The translations under genes and the position numbers were made by a program. A DNA stretch of 52,680 nt from the NCBI RefSeq assembly GCF_024509035.1, contig NZ_JANINT010000053.1, forward strand, positions 1 to 52,680, written 5' to 3'. This stretch comes from Nocardioides sp. Lineage in GTDB: Bacteria; Actinomycetota; Actinomycetes; Propionibacteriales; Nocardioidaceae. Shown piece by piece: positions 41,867 through 50,977 of this stretch. The notes under the pieces are model-generated. The model was not told where the DNA came from. It saw only the letters and a program-made list of their open reading frames with translations, and ran no database searches. The first letter of the stretch is position 1. Every line of letters begins with the position of its first letter.

Positions 41867-42766
41867 ATGTCGCACACCATCCAGCTCACTGAGGACCCGG
41901 CCGAGTTCCTGGGTGCCGCGGCCGACCACCTGGCCGCGGATCCCGTGGTGAGCACGGTGATCGCGTCGGTGACCCAACGCGCCGTCGAGGCCGACGAGCG
42001 CGGCCTGCCGCGCGGCGAGCACCCGCGCTGGTGGGCGATCGTGCGCGACGCCGAGGGGGTGGTCGTCGGCGTCGGGATGCGGACCGCGCCGTTCGCGCCC
42101 TACCCGATCTACCTGCTGCCGATGCCCGACGACGCCGCGGTGGAGCTGGCCCGCCTGCTCCACGTGCGCGGCGAGGTGGTCGCCGGCGTCAACGGCGCGC
42201 TGCCGGCCGCCCGGCTGGCCGCGGAGGAGACCGCCCGCCTGGCCGGGGGAGAGGTGCGGGTGCACGAGCACCTGCGGCTCTTCGAGCTCGGTGAGCTGGT
42301 CGCACCACCCAGCACGCCGGGCCGGCTGCGGCTCGCGACCCCCGAGGACGCCGAGCTGTGTCTGGCCTGGTTCCGCGCGTTCGGCGCGGCCGCGGCCGAG
42401 CAGGCCGGCCGGGACGAGCCGCACCAGGGTCCGCTGGAGACGTTCACGCTCGCCGACATGCTGCTGCGCATCGAGCAGGAGGTGATCTGGCTGTGGGAGG
42501 ACGACCACGGCGAGCGGGTGCACCTCACCGGCGCCAACCCGCCTGCCCACGGCGTCACCCGGATCGGGCCCGTCTACACCCCGGTCGGGCACCGCGGCCG
42601 GGGCTACGCCAGCGCGGCCGTCGCCGAGGTCTCCCGGCAGTACGTCGAGCAGGGCGTGCGCTGCTGCCTGTTCACCGACCAGGCGAACCCGACGTCGAAC
42701 AAGATCTACCAGGCACTGGGCTACGAGCCGGTCGTCGACATGGTCAACCTCGTCATCCAGCGTTGA
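41867..42766 (+). CDS. GNAT family N-acetyltransferase
   Basis: 299 residues. The C-terminal 150 residues carry the acetyl-CoA loop in RIGPVYTPVGHRGRGYASAAVAEVS (quoted in part GHRGRGYASA) and the strand-helix LFTDQANPTSNKIYQALGYEPV. The N-terminal half lacks motif A but may be a second, degenerate GNAT-like domain. Substrate unknown. Its stop codon lies inside a 35-bp palindrome that serves as terminator against the convergent dehydrogenase gene. Confidence 0.88.
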   Translation: MSHTIQLTEDPAEFLGAAADHLAADPVVSTVIASVTQRAVEADERGLPRGEHPRWWAIVRDAEGVVVGVGMRTAPFAPYPIYLLPMPDDAAVELARLLHVRGEVVAGVNGALPAARLAAEETARLAGGEVRVHEHLRLFELGELVAPPSTPGRLRLATPEDAELCLAWFRAFGAAAAEQAGRDEPHQGPLETFTLADMLLRIEQEVIWLWEDDHGERVHLTGANPPAHGVTRIGPVYTPVGHRGRGYASAAVAEVSRQYVEQGVRCCLFTDQANPTSNKIYQALGYEPVVDMVNLVIQR

Positions 42767-42795
42767 CCCGCCCGAAAGTTTCGGGCGGGTCAACG
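42761..42795. terminator. bidirectional terminator between convergent genes
   Basis: Two perfect 17-base arms (CGTTGACCCGCCCGAAA and its complement) around a single central G. It overlaps the stop of the GNAT gene (42764-42766) and ends 3 bases before the stop of the dehydrogenase gene on the other strand. AAA/TTT flanks lie at the stem tip rather than after it; still, location and symmetry strongly suggest termination in both directions. Confidence 0.75.
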
Positions 42796-42797
42796 TG

Positions 42798-43901
42798 TCA
42801 CCAGACCAGGACCGGCTTGACCACCTTCCCTGCGAGCACGTCGGCGATCGCGGCGTTGATCTCGGTGAAGGGGTACGTCGTCACCAGGTCGTCGACCGGG
42901 AACTTCCCTTCGGCGTTCAGGCTCAGCATCCGCGGGACCATCTCCTGGGGGTCCGAGTCGCCCTCGACCGAGCCGCGCACGACCTTGCCGTTCTGCAGCA
43001 GGTCGATGGCGTCGACGGGGAACTCCGGGCGGCTCATGTCCAGGCCTAGCACGACGAGCGTGCCCTGGACGCCCAGGGACTGGGCGGCCTCCTTGAGCAC
43101 CGAGGGCACGGCGGTCGTCTCGATGCCGTAGGTCGCGCCGCCGCCGGTCAGCTCCTTGACCTTGTCGACCACGGTGGTCTCGCCGAGCCCGGCCGGGTCG
43201 ACGGCGATCGCGCCGAGCTTCTCCGCCGCCTCCAGTCGGCTGGGCTGGAGGTCGACGGCGACGACGGTCCCCACTCCGCTGGCTCGCGCGGACGCGACCG
43301 CGGCCAGGCCGACCGCGCCCACGCCGTACACGACGACGCTGTCGCCGGGTGCGGGACGGGCGACGTTGAGCACCGAGCCCGACCCGGCCATGAACCCACA
43401 GCCGTACGGCGCGACCCGGGTCAGGTCGAGCTCCGGGTCGACCACGACCACGCTCGAGGCCAGCGCCACCGCATGCTGGGCGAACGACGATTGCCCGAAG
43501 AAGTGGCCGTAGACCGGGCCGGACTCGCGGGCGTAGGACGTCGAGCCGTCCATCCGGAAGCCCATGTAGTTGAGCATGAGCGTCTGCTCGCAGTACCCGG
43601 CGCGCCCGTCCCGGCACCGCGCGCACTCGCGGCACGACGCGAGACTGAGCACGACGTGGTCGCCCACGCTGACGCCGGTGACGTCCGCGCCCACCTCCTC
43701 CACGACCCCCGCGCCCTCGTGGCCGAACACCCGCGGGAACATCTCGGTGGGCAGCGTGTCGCGCAGCGAGAGGTCGGTGTGGCACAGGCCGGTCGCGACG
43801 ATGCGCACGAGCACCTCGTCGGCGCGCGGGCCGTCGATCTCCACCTCCTCGAACGCGAACTCCTCGCCGGGACCGTTGACGACCGCCACCGTGGTTCTCA
43901 T
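42798..43901 (-). CDS. zinc-dependent alcohol dehydrogenase (MDR, benzyl/aryl-alcohol type)
   Basis: 367 residues. Catalytic zinc cysteine in GLCHTDLSLRD and GHEGAGVVEEVG; structural zinc set CRECARCRDGRAGYC (four cysteines); Rossmann motif VVYGVGAVGLAAVASA with an acid (AVDLQPS) fitting NAD. The segment LMLNYMGFRMDGSTSY and GHFFGQSSFAQHAVA resembles the aryl/benzyl alcohol branch. It oxidises an alcohol to the aldehyde or the reverse. ATG 43901. A KstR-type operator lies 12 bases upstream, so the natural substrate may arise in sterol or cholate degradation. folC is divergent. Confidence 0.92.
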   Translation of the reverse strand: MRTTVAVVNGPGEEFAFEEVEIDGPRADEVLVRIVATGLCHTDLSLRDTLPTEMFPRVFGHEGAGVVEEVGADVTGVSVGDHVVLSLASCRECARCRDGRAGYCEQTLMLNYMGFRMDGSTSYARESGPVYGHFFGQSSFAQHAVALASSVVVVDPELDLTRVAPYGCGFMAGSGSVLNVARPAPGDSVVVYGVGAVGLAAVASARASGVGTVVAVDLQPSRLEAAEKLGAIAVDPAGLGETTVVDKVKELTGGGATYGIETTAVPSVLKEAAQSLGVQGTLVVLGLDMSRPEFPVDAIDLLQNGKVVRGSVEGDSDPQEMVPRMLSLNAEGKFPVDDLVTTYPFTEINAAIADVLAGKVVKPVLVW

Positions 43902-43912
43902 GTCGAGCAACC

Positions 43913-43926
43913 TAGAACCTGTTCCA
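43913..43926. promoter_or_regulatory. KstR-like operator upstream of alcohol dehydrogenase
   Basis: TAGAACCTGTTCCA fits TNNAACNNGTTNNA, the published binding motif of the cholesterol-catabolism repressor KstR, at every fixed position. It lies 12 bases before the dehydrogenase ATG and 41 bases before folC. A short 8-base-defined motif can arise by chance, but the position is right. Confidence 0.5.
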
Positions 43927-43967
43927 TTTCCTGTCAGCAGTTCGGTCGTCCCTAGACTCGGGGGATC

Positions 43968-45344
43968 ATGACGGAGACCCCTGACGCCCCCCGCCTGGCC
44001 GAGACGATGGCGGAGGTCGAGGACGCGCTGCTGTCCCGCTGGCCCGAGACGCGCCTGGAGCCCTCGCTCGACCGCATCCAGGCCTTCACCGAGCTGCTCG
44101 GCGACCCCCAGCGCGCCTACCCGGTGATCCACCTGACCGGCACCAACGGCAAGACCTCCACCTCGCGGATGATCGACACGCTGCTGCGCGCCCTGGAGCT
44201 GCGCACCGGGCGGTTCACCAGCCCCCACGTCGAGCGGATGAACGAGCGCATCTCCGTCGACGGCGAGCCGCTGAGCGACGAGGACTTCGTGCGCGCGTTC
44301 AACGACGTCGCGCCCTACACGCACCTCGTCGACGCCGACCAGCCGCACCCGCTGTCGTTCTTCGAGACCGTCGTCGGCATGGCGTACGCCGCGTTCGCCG
44401 ACGCGCCCGTCGACGTCGCCGTGGTCGAGGTCGGGATGGGCGGGTCGTGGGACGCCACCAACGTCGCCGACGCCACGGTCGCGGTGCTGCTGCCGGTCGC
44501 GGTCGACCACGCGGCGTACCTCGGCGGTACGCCCGCCGCGATCGCGGTCGAGAAGGCCGGCATCATCAAGCCCGGCTCGGTCGCGGTGCTCGCCCAGCAG
44601 TCGCCCGAGGTCGCCGAGATCCTCCTCGCGCGCGCGGCCGAGGTCGGTGCGCGGGTCGTCGCGGAGGGCGTCGACTTCGGCGTGATCTCCCGGGTGCCGG
44701 CCGTCGGCGGCCAGGTGCTCTCGCTGCAGGGCCTCCGGGCGCGGTACGACGACATCTTCCTGCCGCTCCACGGCGCCCACCAGGCGCAGAACGCCGCCGT
44801 CGCGCTCGCCGCGGTCGAGGCCTTCCTGGGCGACGAGAGCCAGGCCCTGGACGGCGAGGTCGTCGGCGCGGCGTTCGCGGAGGCCACCTCGCCGGGGCGC
44901 CTGGAGGTCGTGCGCCGCAGCCCCACGATCGTGCTCGACGCGGCGCACAACCCGCACGGTGCCGAGGCGCTGGCCGCCGCGCTCGAGGACTCGTTCACGT
45001 TCGACCCGCTGATCGGCGTGCTCGGCGTCATGGGCGACAAGGACCACGAGGGCCTGCTGGCCGCGCTCGAACCGGTCCTCGCGCACGTCGTGTGCACGCA
45101 GAACTCCACCCAGCGCGCGCTGCCCGCCGAGGAGCTCGCGGCGGCGGCTCGCGAGGTGTTCGGCCCCGACCGCGTCAGCGTCGCCTCGACCGTGGCGGCG
45201 GCCATCGAGGAGGCGGCCACGTTGGCCGAGGCCGGCGAGGCCTTCGGCTCCCCGCTCGGCTCGGGTGCGGTGCTGGTCACCGGGTCGGTGGTCACCGTCG
45301 GGGAGGCCCGCTCGCTGCTCGTCCGACCGGAGCGTCACGCGTGA
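43968..45344 (+). CDS. folC: folylpolyglutamate synthase/dihydrofolate synthase
   Basis: 458 residues, Mur-ligase-like fold. P-loop VIHLTGTNGKTSTSRMI near 62, FTSPHVERMNERI near 88, EVGMGGSWDATNV, and ATP/domain contacts in LDAAHNPHGAEALAAAL near 325. It joins glutamate to dihydropteroate and to folates. ATG 43968; TAGACT at 43953-43958 could be a -10 element, leaving a very short leader. DUF4233 follows, the usual actinobacterial pair. Confidence 0.95.
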   Translation: MTETPDAPRLAETMAEVEDALLSRWPETRLEPSLDRIQAFTELLGDPQRAYPVIHLTGTNGKTSTSRMIDTLLRALELRTGRFTSPHVERMNERISVDGEPLSDEDFVRAFNDVAPYTHLVDADQPHPLSFFETVVGMAYAAFADAPVDVAVVEVGMGGSWDATNVADATVAVLLPVAVDHAAYLGGTPAAIAVEKAGIIKPGSVAVLAQQSPEVAEILLARAAEVGARVVAEGVDFGVISRVPAVGGQVLSLQGLRARYDDIFLPLHGAHQAQNAAVALAAVEAFLGDESQALDGEVVGAAFAEATSPGRLEVVRRSPTIVLDAAHNPHGAEALAAALEDSFTFDPLIGVLGVMGDKDHEGLLAALEPVLAHVVCTQNSTQRALPAEELAAAAREVFGPDRVSVASTVAAAIEEAATLAEAGEAFGSPLGSGAVLVTGSVVTVGEARSLLVRPERHA

Positions 45345-45393
45345 ACACCCCACGACAAGGCTCGCTGCGCTCGCTTGCCGCGGGGACCCCGAC

Positions 45394-45786
45394 GTGAGCG
45401 GGCCCGAGCGCTCGCCGCGGCGCGGCATGTGCGCCGCGGTGCTCTCGCTCGAGGCGGTGACGCTGGGTCTGACGACGCCGGTGATGATCTCGGTCGCCGA
45501 CGTCGACGTGACGACCGCGCTCCTCGTCGGCCTCGGGCTGGCCCTCGCGTGCCTCCTGCTCGCCGGGATGCTGCGGGCCGAGTGGGCCTACAGTCTCGGC
45601 TGGGTGATCCAGGGCGCGGCGATCGGACTCGGCTTCGTCATCCCGCTGATGTTCTTCCTCGGCGCGATCTTCGCGCTGCTCTGGGGCAGTGCCTACGCGC
45701 TGGGTCGCAAGATCGAGCGCGAGCGTGCGGCGGCCTACGCCGCCCTTGCCGAGCAGGGCTCGAAGGGCCAGCAGTCAGAGAACTGA
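45394..45786 (+). CDS. DUF4233 membrane protein
   Basis: 130 residues from GTG 45394 with four hydrophobic helices. The start RSPRRGMCAAVLSLEAVTLGL is characteristic of DUF4233 proteins, which sit between folC and ndk in actinobacteria; function unknown. Arg/Glu-rich C-terminal tail. The 49-bp gap after folC contains a REP-like GCTCGCTGCGCTCGC sequence. The 3' end overlaps the convergent MocR gene by 12 bases. ndk follows later, as in related genomes, but a MocR/oxidase pair is inserted between. Confidence 0.9.
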   Translation: MSGPERSPRRGMCAAVLSLEAVTLGLTTPVMISVADVDVTTALLVGLGLALACLLLAGMLRAEWAYSLGWVIQGAAIGLGFVIPLMFFLGAIFALLWGSAYALGRKIERERAAAYAALAEQGSKGQQSEN

Positions 45787-47100
45787 GGTGAGCGCCGCCA
45801 GAGCCTGGTCGAGCTCCTCGTCGCTGACCCCGCCGAAGCCGACGACGAGCCCGGTGAGGTCGGCGCTGCGGCAGTAGTCGGCCAGCAGGTTGACCTCGAA
45901 GCCCGCCCGTCGGGCCGCGTCGCGCGCCCGGACGGCGTCGGCGGCCGGCAACCGCCAGGTCGAGTACATCCCCGCGAGCGGCCCCGCGAGCTCGGCGTAC
46001 GGCGCGAGCGCGGCCGCCACCCGCGGCGCCCGCTCGGCGTAGACCCGGCGGGCGGTGCGCACGACCTTGTCGACGTAGCCGTCGCGCAGGAGCGCGAGGT
46101 AGGCGCGCTGCACCGGCCACGGGGCGCCCTCGTGGGTGACCAGTCGCCGCGCGTTCACGAGATCGGCCACGTCGGGTGGGGCGACCAGCCAGCCCAGGCG
46201 CAGCGACGGCGCCACGGACTTGGCGGCGGTGCCGAGGTAGGCGACCCGGCTCCGGTCCAGGCTGGCCAGGGCCGGCACCGGCGCGACGTCGTAGCGGAAC
46301 TCCGAGTCGTAGTCGTCCTCGACGACCAGGGCCTCGGCCGCCCGGGCGGCCTCGAGCAGCGTGACCCGGTCGGCGCCCGGCATCACGCGCCCGAGCGGGT
46401 GCTGGTGGGCCGGGGTGACGTACGCCGCGGCCACGCCGGCCAGGTCGGTGACCGGTGCGAGCGCCGGCAGGTCGACCACCTCGCGGCCGACGCCGCGGGC
46501 CGTCTCGACCGCCGCGCGGTAGCCGGGGTCCTCCAGCGCCACCGGACCGGGCGGCAGCACGGTCAGCAGGTGCCGCAACCCGTCGGTCGTGCCGTTGACG
46601 ACCGTCACCTCGTCGGGATCGACCGCCAGCCCGCGGGTCCGCGCCAGCCGGTCGGCCAGAGCGGCGCGCAGCTCGGGGATGCCCCGCGGGTCGTGGTACC
46701 CCCGTGGCGGCCGGGCGACCGACACCTCGCGCCAGGCGCGGCGCCAGCCGGCCGCGTGCCGTGGGTCGATCCAGGGCGTGCCCGCGTCGAGCCGCACCAG
46801 CTGCTGCTCCGGTGGCGTGGCCCGGCGGCGGGGGATCCCGGCCGGCTCCGCGCCGGTCGAGGCCACGAACGTCCCCGCCCCGCGGCGGGCGACCAGCCAG
46901 CCCTCGGCGAGCAGCTGCTCGTAGGCCTGCTCGGTCACCGCTCGGCTCACGCCCAGCTCGGCGGCGAGGGCCCGGCTGCTCGGCAACCGGTCTCCGCGGG
47001 CCAGGGTGCCGCCGAGGACCAGCGCGCGGATCCGCCCCGAGAGCTGCACGCCCAGCGGGCCGGGGGCCGCCCGGTCGAGGCGGAGGGGGAGAGTGGCCAC
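45775..47100 (-). CDS. MocR-type regulator (GntR helix-turn-helix + aminotransferase domain)
   Basis: 441 residues. N-terminal GntR winged helix (15-85): PLGVQLSGRIRALVLGGTLARGDRLPSSRALAAEL in pattern, with SRAVTEQAYEQL. The C-terminal aminotransferase fold I domain has GTTDG, VVEDDYDSEFRYD and the PLP lysine in LGTAAKSVAPSLRLGW. PdxR-type members sense PLP and control vitamin B6 genes. It is divergent from an FMN-binding pyridoxamine-oxidase-like gene, 70 bases away, its likely target. GTG 47100. Confidence 0.93.
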   Translation of the reverse strand: MATLPLRLDRAAPGPLGVQLSGRIRALVLGGTLARGDRLPSSRALAAELGVSRAVTEQAYEQLLAEGWLVARRGAGTFVASTGAEPAGIPRRRATPPEQQLVRLDAGTPWIDPRHAAGWRRAWREVSVARPPRGYHDPRGIPELRAALADRLARTRGLAVDPDEVTVVNGTTDGLRHLLTVLPPGPVALEDPGYRAAVETARGVGREVVDLPALAPVTDLAGVAAAYVTPAHQHPLGRVMPGADRVTLLEAARAAEALVVEDDYDSEFRYDVAPVPALASLDRSRVAYLGTAAKSVAPSLRLGWLVAPPDVADLVNARRLVTHEGAPWPVQRAYLALLRDGYVDKVVRTARRVYAERAPRVAAALAPYAELAGPLAGMYSTWRLPAADAVRARDAARRAGFEVNLLADYCRSADLTGLVVGFGGVSDEELDQALAALTSVL

Positions 47101-47170
47101 GAATTGTCCTGTTGAAACGGTGTCGGATTGGCCCGTGTGCGCAGGCCACTTCTCCAGGATCGTAGTACCC

Positions 47171-47860
47171 GTGACCACCGCCGCCACCTCCACGACCCCG
47201 CTCTCGCCCACGCCCCGCACGACGGTCGGCCGGGGCCGCAACCGGATGGTCGAGGACCGGGCCGAGCTGCACCGGCTGCTGGAGGACGGCCTGGTCGCCC
47301 ACCTCGGCGTCACGGTCGGCGACCACCCGCTGGTGCTCCCGACGGCGTACGGCGTGGACCTCGACGGTCCCGACCGGGGCGGCAGCCTGTACGTCCACGG
47401 GTCGGTCGCCGCGGGCTGGGTCGGTGGGGCCGCGGGCGCGACGGTGTGCGTGACGATCACCGAGCTGGACGGCCTGGTGGCCGGCCGCTCCGCCTTCCAC
47501 CACTCGATGAACTACCGCTCCGCGGTCGTCATCGGCGAGGCCAGGCTGGTCGAGGACCGCGAGGAGCGCGAGCGCGCGCTCGCGCTGATCGTCGACCACA
47601 TGATCCCGGGTCGCAGCGCGACGCTGCGGCCCTCGACCCGCAAGGAGCTCGCAGCGACCGCCGTGCTCGCCGTACCCCTCCACGAGGCCTCGATGAAGGC
47701 GCGCGCCGGGGGCCCGGTCGACGAGCCGTACGACGTCCTCGCCGGCACGTGGGGCGGGCACATCCCGCTGCGCCGCGTGGCCGGCGCCCCGGTGCCCGAC
47801 GACGACGCGACGGTCCCGGTCCCGCGCGACGTCCTCGCCCGGGCGGCGTCCCACCACTGA
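47171..47860 (+). CDS. pyridoxamine 5'-phosphate oxidase-related FMN-binding protein
   Basis: 229 residues. Split-barrel flavin family: RMVEDRAELHRLLEDGLVAHLGVTVGDHPLVLPTAYG in pattern, then GSLYVHGSVAAGW, TVCVTITELDGLVAGRSAFHHSMNYRSAVVIGEA and a C-terminal PVPRDVLARA. These bind FMN or a related cofactor; PNPOx activity itself is not certain. GTG 47171, divergent from the MocR regulator that probably controls it. Confidence 0.88.
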   Translation: MTTAATSTTPLSPTPRTTVGRGRNRMVEDRAELHRLLEDGLVAHLGVTVGDHPLVLPTAYGVDLDGPDRGGSLYVHGSVAAGWVGGAAGATVCVTITELDGLVAGRSAFHHSMNYRSAVVIGEARLVEDREERERALALIVDHMIPGRSATLRPSTRKELAATAVLAVPLHEASMKARAGGPVDEPYDVLAGTWGGHIPLRRVAGAPVPDDDATVPVPRDVLARAASHH

Positions 47861-47952
47861 GCGGAGTCCCACGCTGATCGGCACAAAGGCCCGGGAGCGG
47901 GCGTCCAAGGGCCCTCGCCGCAGCCCCCGGGTCGCTCAGTAGGGTGCCGATC

Positions 47953-48360
47953 ATGAGTCAGCGCACCCTCGTCCTCCTCAAGCCCGATGCCGTCCGCCGC
48001 GGGCTGGTCGGAACGATCCTGTCCCGCTACGAGGCGAAGGGTCTGACCATCGTCGCCATGGAGCACCGCACCATCGACGCCGCGTTCGCCGACCGGCACT
48101 ACGCCGAGCACGTCGGCAAGGGGTTCTACGCGGGCCTGCGTGACTTCGTCACCAGCGGCCCGATGGTCTCCCTCGTGCTCGAGGGCGACGAGGCCGTCGA
48201 GATCGTGCGCGCCCTCAACGGCGCCACCGACGGCCGCAAGGCCGCCCCTGGCACGATCCGCGGCGACCACTCGATCTCCAACCAGCAGAACCTCGTGCAC
48301 GGCTCGGACTCCCCGGAGTCGGCCGAGCGCGAGATCGCGATCTGGTTCCCGGGTCTCTGA
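47953..48360 (+). CDS. ndk: nucleoside diphosphate kinase
   Basis: 135 residues, standard length. Transfers phosphate between nucleoside tri- and diphosphates. Motifs: TLVLLKPDAVRRGLVG at the N-terminus, RHYAEHVGKGFY, GATDGRKAAPGTIRGD and the phosphohistidine in NLVHGSDSPESAEREI. ATG 47953; the longer frame upstream adds only MPI. It stands alone, 91 bases after the FMN-binding protein gene. Confidence 0.97.
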   Translation: MSQRTLVLLKPDAVRRGLVGTILSRYEAKGLTIVAMEHRTIDAAFADRHYAEHVGKGFYAGLRDFVTSGPMVSLVLEGDEAVEIVRALNGATDGRKAAPGTIRGDHSISNQQNLVHGSDSPESAEREIAIWFPGL

Positions 48361-48492
48361 CCTGCGTCGATTCCGCCCCGCAGGGCCGCGTGTCCTGCCG
48401 GGAGGCAGCGCCCTGCCTTCGTAGCCTGTAGTCACACCTTCCCCACCTGCACCACCGCTCCCCGGCATGGTGCTCCACCGACAGGGCGACGC

Positions 48493-49521
48493 ATGGCGAA
48501 CAGCTTCATCGGCCGCGACATGGCCGTGGACCTCGGGACCGCCAACACGCTGGTCTACGTGCGCGGCAAGGGCGTCCTGCTCGACGAGCCGAGCGTGGTG
48601 GCGCTCAACGACACGACCGGCGAGATCCTCGCCGTCGGCCACGAGGCCAAGCGGATGATCGGGCGCACGCCCGACCACATCACCGCGATCCGCCCGCTCA
48701 AGGACGGCGTGATCGCCGACTTCGAGGCGACCGAGCAGATGCTGCGCTACTTCATCCAGCAGGTCCACCGGCGCCGCTACTTCGCCAAGCCGCGCATGGT
48801 GATCTGCGTCCCCAGCGGCATCACCGCGGTCGAGCAGCGCGCGGTCAAGGAGGCCGGCTACCAGGCCGGCGCGCGCCGCGTCTACATCGTCGAGGAGCCG
48901 ATGGCCGCCGCGATCGGCGCGGGGCTGCCGGTGCACCAGCCCACCGGCAACATGGTCGTCGACGTCGGCGGCGGCACCACCGAGGTCGCGGTGATCTCGC
49001 TGGGCGGCATCGTCACGAGCCTCTCGGTGCGCACCGCCGGCGACGACCTCGACCAGGCGATCGTCGCCTGGATGAAGAAGGAGCACTCGCTGATGCTCGG
49101 CGAGCGCACCGCCGAGGAGGTCAAGATGACCATCGGCTCGGCGTTCCCCATGACCGACGAGCCCGAGGCCGAGATCCGCGGCCGTGACATGGTCTCCGGG
49201 CTGCCGCGCACCGTGACCGTCTCGAGCTCCGACGTCCGCCAGGCGCTCGAGGAGCCGGTGCACGCGATCGTCGACGCGGTCCGCACCACCCTCGACCAGA
49301 CCCCGCCCGAGCTGGCCGGCGACATCATGGACCGCGGCATCGTGCTCACCGGCGGGGGAGCGCTGCTGCGCGGCCTCGACGAGCGGCTGCGCCACGAGAC
49401 CGGCATGCCCGTGCACGTCGCCGAGGACCCGCTCAGCTCGGTCGCCCTCGGCGCCGGCAAGTGCGTCGAGGAGTTCGAGGCCCTCCAGCAGGTGCTGGTC
49501 AGCGACCAGAGGCGCCGCTGA
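48493..49521 (+). CDS. mreB: rod-shape-determining actin homologue MreB
   Basis: 342 residues. Actin-fold ATPase: phosphate-1 MAVDLGTANTLVYVRGKGV, phosphate-2 MVVDVGGGTTEVAVISLGGI near 155, adenosine loop GGGALLRGLDERL near 285. It organises wall synthesis along the cell side. First gene of mreB-mreC-mreD-PBP2. The 132-bp upstream gap has CTGCC-GGGA-GGCAG hairpin and TAGCCT/TAGTCA elements that could form a promoter. Its stop and the mreC ATG share a base. Confidence 0.97.
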   Translation: MANSFIGRDMAVDLGTANTLVYVRGKGVLLDEPSVVALNDTTGEILAVGHEAKRMIGRTPDHITAIRPLKDGVIADFEATEQMLRYFIQQVHRRRYFAKPRMVICVPSGITAVEQRAVKEAGYQAGARRVYIVEEPMAAAIGAGLPVHQPTGNMVVDVGGGTTEVAVISLGGIVTSLSVRTAGDDLDQAIVAWMKKEHSLMLGERTAEEVKMTIGSAFPMTDEPEAEIRGRDMVSGLPRTVTVSSSDVRQALEEPVHAIVDAVRTTLDQTPPELAGDIMDRGIVLTGGGALLRGLDERLRHETGMPVHVAEDPLSSVALGAGKCVEEFEALQQVLVSDQRRR

Positions 49522-50453
49522 TGCGACGCCCGGACCGTCCTCGGACTCCCCGGGAGCGCCGCTGGCGCGGCTCGGGCCAGGGACCGCAGCCCTCGCCGGC
49601 GCTGCTGGTCGCACTGGTGCTCGCCTGCCTGACGCTGATGACGCTCGACCAGGCGGGCGACAGCTCGCCCCTCGAGCCCGCCCGGCGCGCGGCCGGAGAG
49701 GTCTTCGGCCCCGTCGAGGTCGCGGCCAGCACCGCGATCCGACCGTTCACCGGCGTCTCCGACTGGTTCCGCTCGCGCGACGCGATGCAGGACGACCTGA
49801 TCGCCCTCCAGGCGGAGAACTCGCGGCTCAAGTCCGACCTCGCCACCCAGGGCTACGACCGCAACCGCCTCGAGGAGTACGACGGTCTCACCGCCGCCGC
49901 CCGTGACCTCGGCTACGACCTGGTGCCGGCGCGCGTGGTCGGGCTCGGCCCCTCGCAGTCGTTCTCGAGCACCGTCACCATCGACGCCGGCTCCGACGCC
50001 GGCATCCACCCCGACCTCACCGTCATCAACAACGACGGGTTGGTCGGCCGCGTCCTGCGGGTGACCCGCACGACCGCGACCGTGCTCCTGATCGTCGACT
50101 CCGACTCCGTCGTCGGCGGCCGGGTGGGGGAGAGCATGGAGGTCGGGTTCCTCCACGGCCGAGGTGTCCTCGGCCAGGATGGCCGCCTCGACCTCGAGCT
50201 CGTCGACCAGACGGCGGTGCCCGCCAAGCACGACTCGGTGGTCACCTGGGGCAGCGAGGCCGGCGGTCCGTACGTCTCCGGCGTCCCCGTCGGCCGCGTC
50301 ACCAGTGTCTACAGCAGCCTGCGCGAGACCTCGACCCGCGCGGTCATCGACCCGTACGTCGACTTCGGCGCTCTCGACCTCGTCGGCGTCGTGGTGCCGT
50401 CCGGCACGCCCAGCGACCGCGCGGTCATCGAGTCCGACGGAGATCTACGGTGA
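49521..50453 (+). CDS. mreC: rod-shape-determining protein MreC
   Basis: 310 residues. A basic cytoplasmic N-terminus, one membrane helix (about 27-45), a coiled coil (about 85-120, DDLIALQAENSRLKSDLA) and a periplasmic-face double beta-barrel (ARVVGLGPSQSFSSTVTIDAGSDAGI; NDGLVGRVLRV; VTWGSEAGGPYVSGVPVGRV). It links MreB to PBP2 and MreD. ATG 49521 within TGATG. Confidence 0.95.
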   Translation: MRRPDRPRTPRERRWRGSGQGPQPSPALLVALVLACLTLMTLDQAGDSSPLEPARRAAGEVFGPVEVAASTAIRPFTGVSDWFRSRDAMQDDLIALQAENSRLKSDLATQGYDRNRLEEYDGLTAAARDLGYDLVPARVVGLGPSQSFSSTVTIDAGSDAGIHPDLTVINNDGLVGRVLRVTRTTATVLLIVDSDSVVGGRVGESMEVGFLHGRGVLGQDGRLDLELVDQTAVPAKHDSVVTWGSEAGGPYVSGVPVGRVTSVYSSLRETSTRAVIDPYVDFGALDLVGVVVPSGTPSDRAVIESDGDLR

Positions 50454-50962
50454 ACGCGCTGCGCGCGGCCGTCGCCGCGGCCGCCGTCGGCGTCGCGCTC
50501 GTGCTCCAGGTCTCGGTGTTCCCGCACCTCGCCTGGGACGGCATCGTCCCCGACCTCTGCCTGCTGGTCGTCGTCGGCGCCGCCCTGACCCGCGGCCCGC
50601 AGTTCGCGATGGTGCTCGGCTTCGGCGCCGGCGTCGTCCTCGACCTCGCGCCGCCGGCCGACCACGTCGCCGGCCGCTGGGCGCTGGCGCTGGTCCTCGT
50701 GGGGTACGTCGCCGGCCGGGTGCGCCAGGACGTCCGGCCCTCCGCCGGCACGGTGCTCGCCACGGTCGCCGCGTCGTCGTTCGTCGGCACGTCGGTGTTC
50801 GCGCTCAGCGGCCTGCTCCTGGGCGACCCGGCGCTCGGCGTCCCGCAGCTGCTGGAGGTGATCGTGCTGGCGCTCGTCTGGGACCTCCTGCTCACCCCGC
50901 TCGTCCTGCCCGCCGTGATGACCCTCTTCCGTCGGCTCGAGCCCGACCGATCGCTGGCGTAG
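50450..50962 (+). CDS. mreD: rod-shape-determining protein MreD
   Basis: 170 residues with five to six membrane helices (for example AAVAAAAVGVALVLQVSVF; FAMVLGFGAGVVLDLAPP; ALALVLVGYVAG). Family pattern GIVPDLCLLVVVGAALTRGP and LLTPLVLPAV. Partner of MreC and PBP2 in the elongasome. Start GTG 50450 overlaps the mreC stop by 4 bases. Confidence 0.94.
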   Translation: MNALRAAVAAAAVGVALVLQVSVFPHLAWDGIVPDLCLLVVVGAALTRGPQFAMVLGFGAGVVLDLAPPADHVAGRWALALVLVGYVAGRVRQDVRPSAGTVLATVAASSFVGTSVFALSGLLLGDPALGVPQLLEVIVLALVWDLLLTPLVLPAVMTLFRRLEPDRSLA

Positions 50963-50977
50963 GGCCGAGGTGGACCG

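Noticed and set aside
45345-45393. Regulatory element between folC and DUF4233
   Set aside because: The GCTCGCTGCGCTCGC stretch is a common low-complexity REP-like sequence in high-GC genomes; no clear function can be read.
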